55,020 nt of DNA from CAYQDR01 sp964416315. GTDB taxonomy: Bacteria > Methylomirabilota > Methylomirabilia > Rokubacteriales > DASRDR01. The position numbers and the translations under genes were made by a program. Position 1 is the first letter of the stretch, and each line of letters starts with the position of its first letter. The stretch covers positions 1 to 55,020 of the forward strand of contig CAYQDR010000016.1 in NCBI GenBank assembly GCA_964416315.1. The letters are read 5' to 3'. Shown here one piece after another: positions 1 through 7,293 of the stretch. The notes below the pieces were generated by a model that was given only the letters and a program-made list of their open reading frames with translations, was not told the origin of the DNA and did not search any database.

Positions 1-1075
1 GATCAAGCGGGCCGTCCAGGAGGCCGAGCAGATGGCCGGCGTCGAGATCGAGTCGACGTACGCCTCGATCGGGGGCGGCCACCTGCGCGGCGTCAACAGC
101 CAGGGCGTCGTGGCCGTGCAGGGACGCAACCACGAGGTGTCGGCCGCCGACGTGCAGCGCGCCATCGAGGTGGCGCGGGACGTGCCGCTGCCCTCCGATC
201 GGGAGGTCCTCCACGTGCTCACGCAGGCGTTCAGCGTGGACGACCAGGACGGCGTGCGCGAGCCGGTCGGGATGCTCGGCAGCCGGCTCGGCGTCGAGGT
301 CCACCTGGTCACGGGCGCCATGGCCGCCGTGCAGAACGTCGTCCGGAGCGTCAACCGCGCCGGGCTCACGGTCCGGGACGTCATCCTGCAGCCGCTCGCC
401 TCCTCCGAGTCCGTCCTGACCCCCGACGAGCGGGAGCTGGGGATCGTCGTGATCGACATCGGCGGGGGCACGACGGACGTGGCGGTCTTCCGCGAGGGCG
501 CCGTGTGGCACACGGTCGTGATTCCGCTCGGCGGCGACCACATCACGAACGACATCGCGGTCGGGCTCCGGACACCGCCCGCGGACGCCGAGGAACTGAA
601 GAAGCTGTACGGCTGTGCCCAGACCGCCCTCGTCGTCGAGGACGAGACGATCGAGGTGACCTCGATCGGCGGGCGGAAGCCGCGGGTGCTCTCCCGCCAG
701 ACGCTGTCACGGATCATCCAGGCCCGCGTCGAGGAGATCTTCACGCTCGTGGCCCGCGGGGTCGCGCAGGCCGGGCTCGAGGACGCGCCGACCGCCGGCG
801 TCGTCGTGACGGGTGGGGCGACGGCGATGGAGGGGATCCCGGAGCTGGCGGAATCGGTCTTCGATCTCCCCGTCCGGCGGGGGGTGCCGAAGTGGGTGGG
901 CGGCTTCTACGACCAGGTCGAGAAGCCGGCGTTCGCGACGGCGGTCGGCCTGCTCCTCGTCGGCGCCCGCCGGGACCGGCCGGGGACGCTCGTCGGAGTC
1001 GGCGCCGGCGAGGGGTGGCCGGGTGTCGGGCGGGTGGCGCGTCGCGTGCGCGAGTGGGTGGCGGATCTGTTCTGA
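1..1075 (+). CDS. ftsA: Cell division protein FtsA (5' end outside window)
   Basis: Actin-like ATPase that anchors FtsZ filaments to the membrane at the division site. The window opens inside the gene; the reading frame is open from nt 2, and the methionine at nt 32 is internal because the residues before it (IKRAVQEAEQ) belong to the conserved 1C region. Visible motifs are the phosphate-binding loop VIDIGGGTTDVAVF, the following GGDHITNDIAVGL helix, and the adenosine-side VVTGGATAMEGIPELA. The last dozen residues (RRVREWVADLF) can form the amphipathic membrane-targeting helix expected of FtsA. It is followed 89 bp later by ftsZ, the classic order. Confidence 0.95.
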   Translation, partial: IKRAVQEAEQMAGVEIESTYASIGGGHLRGVNSQGVVAVQGRNHEVSAADVQRAIEVARDVPLPSDREVLHVLTQAFSVDDQDGVREPVGMLGSRLGVEVHLVTGAMAAVQNVVRSVNRAGLTVRDVILQPLASSESVLTPDERELGIVVIDIGGGTTDVAVFREGAVWHTVVIPLGGDHITNDIAVGLRTPPADAEELKKLYGCAQTALVVEDETIEVTSIGGRKPRVLSRQTLSRIIQARVEEIFTLVARGVAQAGLEDAPTAGVVVTGGATAMEGIPELAESVFDLPVRRGVPKWVGGFYDQVEKPAFATAVGLLLVGARRDRPGTLVGVGAGEGWPGVGRVARRVREWVADLF

Positions 1076-1164
1076 GTCGGTCGGAGAAAGGAACACAGGC
1101 CGTGGGGCCGAGGCGGAAGGACGACAGAGCGGGGCGACGAAGCTCGACGGACGAGGGAGGGACC

Positions 1165-2337
1165 ATGGGGGAGGGGTTGGTCTTCCGGATCGAGGAAGAG
1201 GACGAGGCGCTGTCGGCCAAGATCAAGGTGATCGGCCTGGGCGGCGGGGGCTCGAACGCGGTGAACCGGATGATCGCCTCCCGCTTCTCCGGCGTCACGT
1301 TCATCGTCGCCAACACCGACGCCCAGGCGCTCCGCGCCTCGCCCGCTTCCGTCAAGATCCAGCTCGGCGAGAAGCTCACCGGGGGGCTCGGCGCTGGCTC
1401 GGACCCCGAGATCGGCCGGCGCGCGGCGAGCGAGGACCGCGAGGCGCTCCAGCAGACCCTCGCGGGCGCGGACATGATCTTCATCACGGCCGGCATGGGC
1501 GGCGGCACCGGCACCGGCGCCGCTCCCGTCGTGGCGCAGCTCGCGAGAGAGCTCGGCGCGCTCGCCGTCGCCGTCGTGACGAAGCCCTTCGCCTTCGAGG
1601 GGAGCCGGCGGAACCGGCAGGCCGAGGCCGGGATCCAGGAGCTCCGGGGGATCGTGGATACGTTGATCACGATCCCGAACCAGCGCCTCCTCTCGGTGGT
1701 CGAGAAGGGCACCTCGCTCCAGGAGGCGTTCCGGGTCGCGGACTCGGTCCTTCAGCAGGCCGTCCAGGGGATCTCCGACCTGATCCTCGTCCCGGGGCTC
1801 ATCAACCTCGATTTCGCGGACGTCCGCACGATCATGTCGGCGATGGGGCTCGCGCTCATGGGGACCGGCGTGGGGCGCGGCGAGCACCGCGCGATCGACG
1901 CGGCGCAGAAGGCGATCGCGAGCCCGCTGCTCGAGGAGACCTCGATCGAGGGGGCGCGCGGCGTGCTGATCAACATCACGGGCGGCGCCGACCTGACGCT
2001 GCACGAGGTCAACGAGGCGGCCAGCGCCGTCGCGGAGGCCGCGCACGAGGAGGCGAACATCATCGTCGGCGCGGTGATCGACGAGGCGCTCACCGACGAG
2101 ATCCGCGTCACGGTGATCGCGACGGGCTTCGAGGAGCGGCGCCCGGCGGCGGCCCCGGCGGCCGGCGTCGCGGCGGCGGCTCCGGGGGCGCGCACGGTCG
2201 AGCTGAAGGCGTTCCGGGGCGGCGAGCGGCCTTCCCCGTGGCGCCGGTCGCGGGTGGACGGGATCCGGGCCGACGGGGTGGAGGCGCCGGCGGACGACCT
2301 GGACATCCCGGCGTTCCTCCGGAGGCAGGCGGATTGA
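1165..2337 (+). CDS. ftsZ: Cell division protein FtsZ
   Basis: Tubulin-like GTPase that forms the cytokinetic ring. The start is the ATG at 1165, which follows a GAGGGAGG ribosome site; the frame stays open far upstream but that stretch overlaps ftsA and has no homology. The 390-residue length is normal. Motifs: GLGGGGSNAVNRMI near residue 15, the tubulin signature GGGTGTGAAP near residue 112, and the T7 loop NLDFADV near 213. The C-terminal linker is short and alanine/proline-rich and ends in LDIPAFLRRQ, the conserved tail that binds FtsA and other partners. ftsA just upstream supplies that partner. Confidence 0.97.
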   Translation: MGEGLVFRIEEEDEALSAKIKVIGLGGGGSNAVNRMIASRFSGVTFIVANTDAQALRASPASVKIQLGEKLTGGLGAGSDPEIGRRAASEDREALQQTLAGADMIFITAGMGGGTGTGAAPVVAQLARELGALAVAVVTKPFAFEGSRRNRQAEAGIQELRGIVDTLITIPNQRLLSVVEKGTSLQEAFRVADSVLQQAVQGISDLILVPGLINLDFADVRTIMSAMGLALMGTGVGRGEHRAIDAAQKAIASPLLEETSIEGARGVLINITGGADLTLHEVNEAASAVAEAAHEEANIIVGAVIDEALTDEIRVTVIATGFEERRPAAAPAAGVAAAAPGARTVELKAFRGGERPSPWRRSRVDGIRADGVEAPADDLDIPAFLRRQAD

Positions 2338-2398
2338 CCTGGCCGCCGGGGGTCCTGTCGCCGGGCTCGCCCCGCGCGCCCGGGCTCCGGGCCCCTTT

Positions 2399-2445
2399 CT
2401 CACGCGCCTGCCGCAATCCTGCGGATTGCGGCAGGACGCCGTGAG
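2399..2445. terminator. Long hairpin after ftsZ, possible terminator
   Basis: A perfect 12-bp stem (2407-2418 with 2424-2435, CCTGCCGCAATC and its complement) closes a 5-nt loop. A second 6-bp stem (2399-2404 with 2440-2445) lies outside a small internal loop. No T-run follows, so this is either a Rho-assisted terminator, an mRNA-stabilising structure for ftsZ, or a repeat element. The rest of the 185-bp gap before pgeF shows nothing else I recognise. Confidence 0.55.
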
Positions 2446-2522
2446 GGGACCCCCATCCGCCCGGGACCCCGCGGGGCTCGCGCGGCGCCACCCCCGGCGA
2501 CTAGGTCACTCGGAGCGACCCG

Positions 2523-3278
2523 ATGATCACGTTTCACGGGGAGCCTCCGACGTATCTCACCCTCGACGCGCTCGAGGCGCTGGGCGTCCGCCACGCCTTC
2601 ACGACGCGCCACCACGGGTCCTTCCCCGGCCTCCGGGCGCCGGACGGCCCCTTCGGCGGGCCCGGCCCCGGCCACGCGCTCCGGGCGCTCGGCATCGAGG
2701 GGCGGGCCGTCCGGTTCGCCCGCCAGGTTCACGGCACGGCGTGCCTCGTCGTGGACGGGGCCCCCCCGGGCCTCGTGGGGACCGGCGATGCCCTCGTCAC
2801 GCGGGCGCGCGGCTGCCCGCTCGCCGTCTTCACCGCGGACTGTCTCGCCGTCGTGGTGGCCGAGCCCGCGCAGGGTGTCCTGGCGCTGGCCCATGCGGGC
2901 TGGCGCGGCACCGTCGCGGGGCTCCTCGGCGAGCTCGTCAGGACCCTCGCCGCGCGGGCCGGCGTGCGGGCCGACGGGCTCTCGGTGGCGATCGGCCCCT
3001 CGATCGGGCCCTGCTGCTACGAGGTGGACGAGCCTGTCGTGGGGCCCTTGCGCCGCGCGTTCCCGGCCGACTGGACCCGGTGGGTGGAGCCCCGGGGCCC
3101 CGGCAAGTGGCAGCTCGACCTCTGGCGGGCGAGCGCCGATCAGCTCGCCGCGGCCGGCGTGCCGGCCGAGCGGATCTGGAACCCGCGGCTCTGCACGGGG
3201 TGCCGCCGCGACCTCTTCTTCTCCTACCGGAAGGAGGGCGGGGGCGCCCGGCTGGCGGCCCTCGCGCTCCTGGCCTGA
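2523..3278 (+). CDS. pgeF: PgeF/YfiH-family purine nucleoside phosphorylase (laccase-domain protein)
   Basis: Family PF02578, long called multicopper polyphenol oxidase; characterised members act on purine nucleosides or edit cell-wall precursors. The zinc-site residues are visible in the usual order: His in ARQVHGTAC, Cys in FTADCLAVVV, and His in LAHAGWRGT. The C-terminal LCTGCRRDLFFSYRKEGG is also typical of the family. The length of 251 residues is normal. Location directly after ftsZ and before yggS is the conserved order in many bacteria, which supports a link to cell-envelope growth. Confidence 0.92.
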   Translation: MITFHGEPPTYLTLDALEALGVRHAFTTRHHGSFPGLRAPDGPFGGPGPGHALRALGIEGRAVRFARQVHGTACLVVDGAPPGLVGTGDALVTRARGCPLAVFTADCLAVVVAEPAQGVLALAHAGWRGTVAGLLGELVRTLAARAGVRADGLSVAIGPSIGPCCYEVDEPVVGPLRRAFPADWTRWVEPRGPGKWQLDLWRASADQLAAAGVPAERIWNPRLCTGCRRDLFFSYRKEGGGARLAALALLA

Positions 3279-3333
3279 CCCCCTTGCGGGCCGTGGCGGA
3301 CGCCCGTGCACGGCATGCACGGCAGCGTTCTCT

Positions 3334-3362
3334 TTGGTGGGGCGCGCGGCAGGAGCTACAAT
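3334..3362 (+). promoter_or_regulatory. Sigma70-like promoter ahead of yggS
   Basis: TTGGTG at 3334-3339, a 17-bp spacer and TACAAT at 3357-3362. The predicted transcript start (about 3369) would fall only a few bases before the ATG at 3375, so the mRNA would be nearly leaderless. No Shine-Dalgarno sequence sits at the usual distance before that ATG. Confidence 0.5.
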
Positions 3363-3374
3363 ACGAGTTTAGCG

Positions 3375-4070
3375 ATGACGGACGCGGAGATCGGAGCCAA
3401 CCTGGCAAGCGTGCGGGAGCGAATCGCCCGGGCCGCCGAGCGTGCCGGCCGGCCGGGCAGCGCCGTGCTGATCGTGGCGGTCTCGAAGACGGTGCCGCCC
3501 GAGCGGATCCGCGCGGCGATCGCCGCGGGCGTCCCCGCGCTCGGCGAGAACCGCGTTCAGGAGGCGCGGGAGAAGATCGCGGTGGTCGGGCGGGCGGTGC
3601 CCTGGCACCTGATCGGGCACCTCCAGACGAACAAGGTCCGGGATGCCCTCGCCTGCTTCGACCTGATCGAGTCGGTCGACCGCCTGTCGCTCGCGGAGGC
3701 GCTCTCCGCGCGCGCGGTCCACGAGGGCCGCCGGGTCGAGGCGCTCGTCCAGGTCAACGTCGGGGAGGAGCCGCAGAAGGGGGGCTTCACGCCGGCGGCG
3801 CTCCAGCCGGCGATCGAGGCCATGGTCGGGCTGCCCGGCCTCCACCTCCGCGGGCTCATGGCGATTCCGCCCCTCCCGCGGGATCCCGAGGAGTCGCGCC
3901 CCTCCTACCGGGAGCTGGCGAAGCTCCTGGACGCGGCCCGGGGACGCGGGGTCGGCCCCGAGTTCAAGGAGCTCTCGATGGGAATGAGCGGGGACTTCGA
4001 GGTGGCGGTCGAAGAGGGCGCGACGATGGTCCGGATCGGGACCGCGATCTTCGGCCCGCGGAGGGCGTGA
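3375..4070 (+). CDS. yggS: PLP-binding homeostasis protein, YggS family
   Basis: Single-domain fold III pyridoxal-phosphate protein (PLPBP/YggS) that buffers PLP; it has no known catalytic reaction. The PLP lysine lies in VAVSKTVPPERI, followed by GENRVQEAREK and GHLQTNK, all diagnostic; the phosphate-binding region near the end reads SMGMSGDFEVAVEEGATMVRIGTAIFG. I start at the ATG at 3375 because the 23 residues upstream in the same frame have no family resemblance and overlap a promoter. 231 residues is the normal length. It sits 3 bp before proC, the usual pairing. Confidence 0.93.
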   Translation: MTDAEIGANLASVRERIARAAERAGRPGSAVLIVAVSKTVPPERIRAAIAAGVPALGENRVQEAREKIAVVGRAVPWHLIGHLQTNKVRDALACFDLIESVDRLSLAEALSARAVHEGRRVEALVQVNVGEEPQKGGFTPAALQPAIEAMVGLPGLHLRGLMAIPPLPRDPEESRPSYRELAKLLDAARGRGVGPEFKELSMGMSGDFEVAVEEGATMVRIGTAIFGPRRA

Positions 4071-4073
4071 GGG

Positions 4074-4898
4074 GTGTCCATCAAGGGGAAGAAGATCGGC
4101 TTCCTGGGCGGCGGGAACATGGGGGAGGCCCTCATCCGCGGCCTCCTCAAGACCGGTCTGATCCCGTCCGAGGCGATCTTCGTCACCGACGTCCGGCTCG
4201 AGCGGCTCGAGGAGCTGGCGCGCCTCTACGGGATCCACACGCTCTCGGACAACCCGCTCCTGGTGCGCCGGGTGGACATCGTCATCCTCGCCGTCAAGCC
4301 CCAGATCCTCGCGGAGGTCCTCCGGGAGGTCGCCCCGGCGAGCGCCGGGAAGCTCTTCATCTCGATCGCGGCCGGGGTGTCCACGGCGATGATCCGCTCG
4401 CACCTGCCGGCGGGGATGCGCCTGATCCGGGTGATGCCGAACACCCCGGCGCTGGTCCTGGAGGGCGCGACGGCGATCGCGCGCGCCGACGGGCTCGACC
4501 CCGGGGACCTCGAGGTCGCGCAGGAGATCTTTGCGGCCGTCGGGAAGGTGGTCGTCCTCGAGGAGGGGCTGATGGACGCCGTGACCGGGCTGTCGGGCTC
4601 GGGGCCCGCGTACATCGCGCTCGTCATCGAGGCGCTCGCCGACGGGGGCGTCAAGGTCGGCCTCGACCGGCAGACCGCGATGACGCTCGCCGCGCAGACG
4701 GTCCTCGGCTCGGCGCGCCTCCTGATCGAGACCGGCACGCACCCGGGTGCACTCAAGGACATGGTGACCTCCCCCGGGGGCACGGCGATCGCGGGCATCC
4801 ACACCCTCGAGACGGGGGGGCTCCGCCGGACGCTCATGGACGCGGTGGAGCGGGCGACCCAGCGCTCGCGCGACCTCGGCCGCGGGGACGCGAAGTAG
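4074..4898 (+). CDS. proC: Pyrroline-5-carboxylate reductase
   Basis: Last step of proline synthesis: NAD(P)H-dependent reduction of pyrroline-5-carboxylate. The N-terminal nucleotide-binding motif is GFLGGGNMGEALIRG; the C-terminal domain carries the family signature SGSGPAYIALVIEALADGG and TSPGGTAIAGIHTLE. The start is a GTG four bases after the yggS stop, implying coupled translation. 274 residues is normal for the family. Confidence 0.95.
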   Translation: MSIKGKKIGFLGGGNMGEALIRGLLKTGLIPSEAIFVTDVRLERLEELARLYGIHTLSDNPLLVRRVDIVILAVKPQILAEVLREVAPASAGKLFISIAAGVSTAMIRSHLPAGMRLIRVMPNTPALVLEGATAIARADGLDPGDLEVAQEIFAAVGKVVVLEEGLMDAVTGLSGSGPAYIALVIEALADGGVKVGLDRQTAMTLAAQTVLGSARLLIETGTHPGALKDMVTSPGGTAIAGIHTLETGGLRRTLMDAVERATQRSRDLGRGDAK

Positions 4899-4902
4899 GC
4901 CC

Positions 4903-5196
4903 GTGTTCGTCGCGCGCGAGTTCCTGCTGGCCGTGGCGTGGCTCGTGGATTACGTCCTCTGGGCCTACATCTGGATCATCATCATCCGGGCGCTGCTCTC
5001 GTGGGTCAACCCGGATCCGTGGAACCCGATCGTCCGGTTCCTCTACCGAGTCACGGAGCCGGTCCTCCGGCCGATCCGGCGGCGGCTCCCCTGGCAGACC
5101 GGGATCGACTTCTCCCCGATCCTCGTGATCCTGGCGCTGGTCTTCCTCCAGCGCTTCCTGGTCCCGGTCCTGGTCCAGGCGGCCTACCGGCTCTAG
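4903..5196 (+). CDS. yggT: YggT-family membrane protein
   Basis: Small integral membrane protein of 97 residues with the YggT pattern: hydrophobic segment 1 (residues about 6-30), the conserved stretch WVNPDPWNPIVRFLYRVTEPVLRPIRRRLP, then hydrophobic segment 2. Family members occur beside proC and divIVA in many bacteria and have been linked to cell shape, envelope or ion homeostasis; the biochemical role is not established. It begins with GTG five bases after proC and ends in a segment that reaches the membrane again. Confidence 0.9.
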   Translation: MFVAREFLLAVAWLVDYVLWAYIWIIIIRALLSWVNPDPWNPIVRFLYRVTEPVLRPIRRRLPWQTGIDFSPILVILALVFLQRFLVPVLVQAAYRL

Positions 5197-5239
5197 CGGC
5201 ATGGCCGAACCCCGTCGCATCGCGGCGTCCTCGGTCGTC

Positions 5240-5326
5240 GGCGGCCCTCAACGTACAGGGAGTACGCCTCGGGCCGCCTCCTCCCTGCGTCCTAGCGCTG
5301 CTCGGGTCTCGGCCACGCCCCGAGAC
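5240..5326. other. Structured intergenic element between yggT and divIVA
   Basis: The 210-bp gap 5197-5406 has no credible gene. It holds a nested hairpin: outer 8-bp stem GGCGGCCC (5240-5247) with GGGCCGCC (5271-5278), a symmetrical 4+4 internal loop, then inner 5-bp stem CGTAC (5252-5256) with GTACG (5262-5266) around AGGGA. A second hairpin pairs GTCTCGG (5306-5312) with CCGAGAC (5320-5326). It could be a dispersed repeat, a processing site or a divIVA leader. Confidence 0.5.
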
Positions 5327-5406
5327 GTTGTGCGACGAAGCTTGGCTCATCCACCACGATCTCGGCGCTTCAAGGACTCTAGCGGGGTGGCCGAGGAGGG
5401 AGTCTG

Positions 5407-5874
5407 ATGCGGTATACGGCGAGAGACATCCGGCAGCAGCAGTTCCAGCCGACGCGGTTTCGCCTCGGGTTCGACCCCCAGGAGGTGGACGCGTTCCTCG
5501 AGGAGGTCGCGGACGACTACGAGGAGCTCGTCCGGGAGAACAACCTCCTGAAGGAGCAGCTCGCGGCGCTGGAGGAGCGCACGCGGGCGATGGAGGCGCG
5601 CGAGAAGGCGCTCCAGGACACGCTGATCACCACCCAGAAGGTCTCGGACGAGCTGAAGGAGCGCGCCCAGAAGGAGGCCGACCTCATCGTCCGCGAGGCC
5701 CAGCTCCAGGGGGCGAAGCTCCTCGAGGAGGCGCGCCAGGAGCAGGCCAAGCTGACCGCGGAGATCGGGGCGCTCAAGCGCCAGCGGCGCCAGGTCGCCG
5801 AGGAGCTGCTCGCGACCCTCTCCATGCACCAGCGGCTCGTCGAGCAGGGGCTCGCCGGGTCCGATGCGGGCTGA
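5407..5874 (+). CDS. divIVA: DivIVA-domain protein
   Basis: Membrane-curvature-sensing scaffold of the DivIVA/GpsB type. The N-terminal signature is clear: TARDIRQQQFQPTRF followed by GFDPQEVDAFLEEVADDYEEL. From about residue 35 to 150 the chain is an almost continuous charged coiled coil, which mediates oligomerisation. 155 residues is short but normal for DivIVA proteins of non-actinobacteria. A GGAGGGAG ribosome site precedes the ATG. Its place in the yggS-proC-yggT string is conserved and argues for a role in division or polar growth. Confidence 0.92.
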   Translation: MRYTARDIRQQQFQPTRFRLGFDPQEVDAFLEEVADDYEELVRENNLLKEQLAALEERTRAMEAREKALQDTLITTQKVSDELKERAQKEADLIVREAQLQGAKLLEEARQEQAKLTAEIGALKRQRRQVAEELLATLSMHQRLVEQGLAGSDAG

Positions 5875-6151
5875 GCGGCTGGCGGAGGCGCGGCTGACCG
5901 TCGAGGTCCGCCCCCGCGCCGCGCGCGACGAGATCCTGTCGGGGCCCGGCGGGGCCCTGCGCATCCGCGTGACGGCGCCGCCCGTGGGCGGCGCGGCGAA
6001 CGAGGCGGTCCGGGACGTCCTGGCGGAGGCTCTCGGCTGCCCCCGCTCCGCTATCGAGATCGTGCGGGGGCAGAACGCCCGCACGAAGCTCGTCCGGATC
6101 GCGGGGATGTCCCCGGAAGAGCTCCGCGCCCGCCTCGCGGCGGTCCGGTAG
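5864..6151 (+). CDS. yggU: YggU/DUF167 family protein
   Basis: Small alpha/beta protein of 95 residues, PF02594. The conserved core is LRIRVTAPPVGGAANEAV and later EIVRGQNARTKLVRI. The function is unknown, although the family travels with yggT and divIVA genes. The start overlaps the end of divIVA by 11 nt, so translation is probably coupled. The stop codon abuts the ATG of mtnA. Confidence 0.88.
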   Translation: MRAERLAEARLTVEVRPRAARDEILSGPGGALRIRVTAPPVGGAANEAVRDVLAEALGCPRSAIEIVRGQNARTKLVRIAGMSPEELRARLAAVR

Positions 6152-7189
6152 ATGGGTCTCCCGCCGCTGAGCTTCACCACGGTCGCCTGGAAGGGCGACC
6201 GCGTCGTCCTCCTCGACCAGCGGCGGCTCCCCGGAGAGGAGGTCTCCGTCGAGTGCCGGACCTGGCATGATGTGGCAGAGGCGATCCGCTCCATGGCGGT
6301 CCGCGGCGCGCCGGCCATCGGGGTGACGGCGGCCTTCGGCGTGGCGCTGGCCGCGCTCGCCAGCCGGGCGACCCGGTTCGAGGAGCTCCTGGCCGACCTC
6401 GAGGCCGCGATCAAGGGCCTGGCGGCGACCCGTCCGACGGCCGTGAACCTGTTCTGGGCGCTCGAGCGGATGCGGAAGCACGCGCTCGACCGCCGCGCGG
6501 TGCCCCTCGGCGAGCTCCGCGCGAGCCTCGTCCGGGAGGCGGAGGCGATCCTGGAGGAGGACATCGCGGGCAACCGCCGGCTCGGGGCCCACGGGGCGCC
6601 GCTCGTTCCGGAGGGCGGGCGCATCCTGACCCACTGCAACGCGGGCGGCCTCGCGACCGCCGGCTACGGGACTGCCCTCGGCGTCGTCCGCGGGGCGGTC
6701 GAGGCCGGGCGAAAGCCCTTCGTGTGGGTCGACGAGACCCGCCCGGTCCTCCAGGGCGCGCGGCTCACGGCCTGGGAGCTCGCGAAGGAGGGGATCCCGC
6801 ACACCGTCATCGCCGACGTCGCCGCCGCCTCGCTGATGGCGCGCGGCGAGGTGGACCTCGTGGTGGTCGGGGCCGACCGCATCGCGGCGAACGGCGACAC
6901 GGCGAACAAGATCGGGACCTACGGCCTGGCCGTGCTGGCCCAGGCGCACCGGATCCCGTTCTACGTCGCCGCGCCCTTCTCGACGATCGACCCCTCGCTC
7001 CCCGATGGCCGCGCGATCCCGATCGAGGAGCGCGACCCGCGGGAGGTGCAGGAGCTCGCGGGCCGGCGCCTCGTCCCGGCCGCCTCGCCCGCCCGCAACC
7101 CCGCCTTCGACGTCACGCCCGCCGCGCTCATCACCGCCATCGTCACCGAGCGCGGCGTCTTCCGCCCGCCGTACGACTTCCGCGCCTGA
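6152..7189 (+). CDS. mtnA: S-methyl-5-thioribose-1-phosphate isomerase
   Basis: Methionine-salvage enzyme that opens the ring of methylthioribose-1-phosphate to the ribulose form. The eIF2B-like fold shows the family hallmarks: SMAVRGAPAIGVTAAFG, the catalytic-Cys loop LTHCNAGGLATAGYGTAL, VDETRPVLQGARLTAWEL, and the catalytic-Asp loop VVGADRIAANGDTANKIGTY. 345 residues is the normal size. It starts directly after the yggU stop. No other salvage gene is nearby, so the pathway must be completed elsewhere, or the enzyme serves another sugar-1-phosphate isomerisation. Confidence 0.93.
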   Translation: MGLPPLSFTTVAWKGDRVVLLDQRRLPGEEVSVECRTWHDVAEAIRSMAVRGAPAIGVTAAFGVALAALASRATRFEELLADLEAAIKGLAATRPTAVNLFWALERMRKHALDRRAVPLGELRASLVREAEAILEEDIAGNRRLGAHGAPLVPEGGRILTHCNAGGLATAGYGTALGVVRGAVEAGRKPFVWVDETRPVLQGARLTAWELAKEGIPHTVIADVAAASLMARGEVDLVVVGADRIAANGDTANKIGTYGLAVLAQAHRIPFYVAAPFSTIDPSLPDGRAIPIEERDPREVQELAGRRLVPAASPARNPAFDVTPAALITAIVTERGVFRPPYDFRA

Positions 7190-7198
7190 GTCCCGCGG

Positions 7199-7269
7199 CC
7201 TCCCGGTTGACCGGGAGGCGGGCCCTGCCTATAGTGGATGCGTGCGGCCCGAGCCCCTAGGGCTCGGGC
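7199..7269 (+). promoter_or_regulatory. Strong promoter with operator-like palindrome and leader hairpin
   Basis: TTGACC at 7207-7212, exactly 17 bp, then TATAGT at 7230-7235: the best sigma70-type promoter in the window. The -35 lies at the centre of a perfect 8-bp inverted repeat (7199-7206 with 7211-7218, spaced by TTGA). The leader then forms a perfect 10-bp hairpin (7247-7256 with 7260-7269, 3-nt loop) shortly before the ribosome site at 7281. It drives the aminotransferase-serA pair. Confidence 0.65.
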
Positions 7270-7293
7270 ATGTTGTTGAGAAAGGAGCCCCGG

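Noticed and set aside
505..1164. An extended N-terminus for FtsZ
   Set aside because: The frame is open but overlaps ftsA and is low-complexity Arg/Gly; the ATG at 1165 has the ribosome site and the family's start.
707..2491. Long minus-strand open frames opposite ftsA and ftsZ
   Set aside because: They mirror the high G+C third-position bias of the real genes, are Arg/Pro/Ala-rich and match no family.
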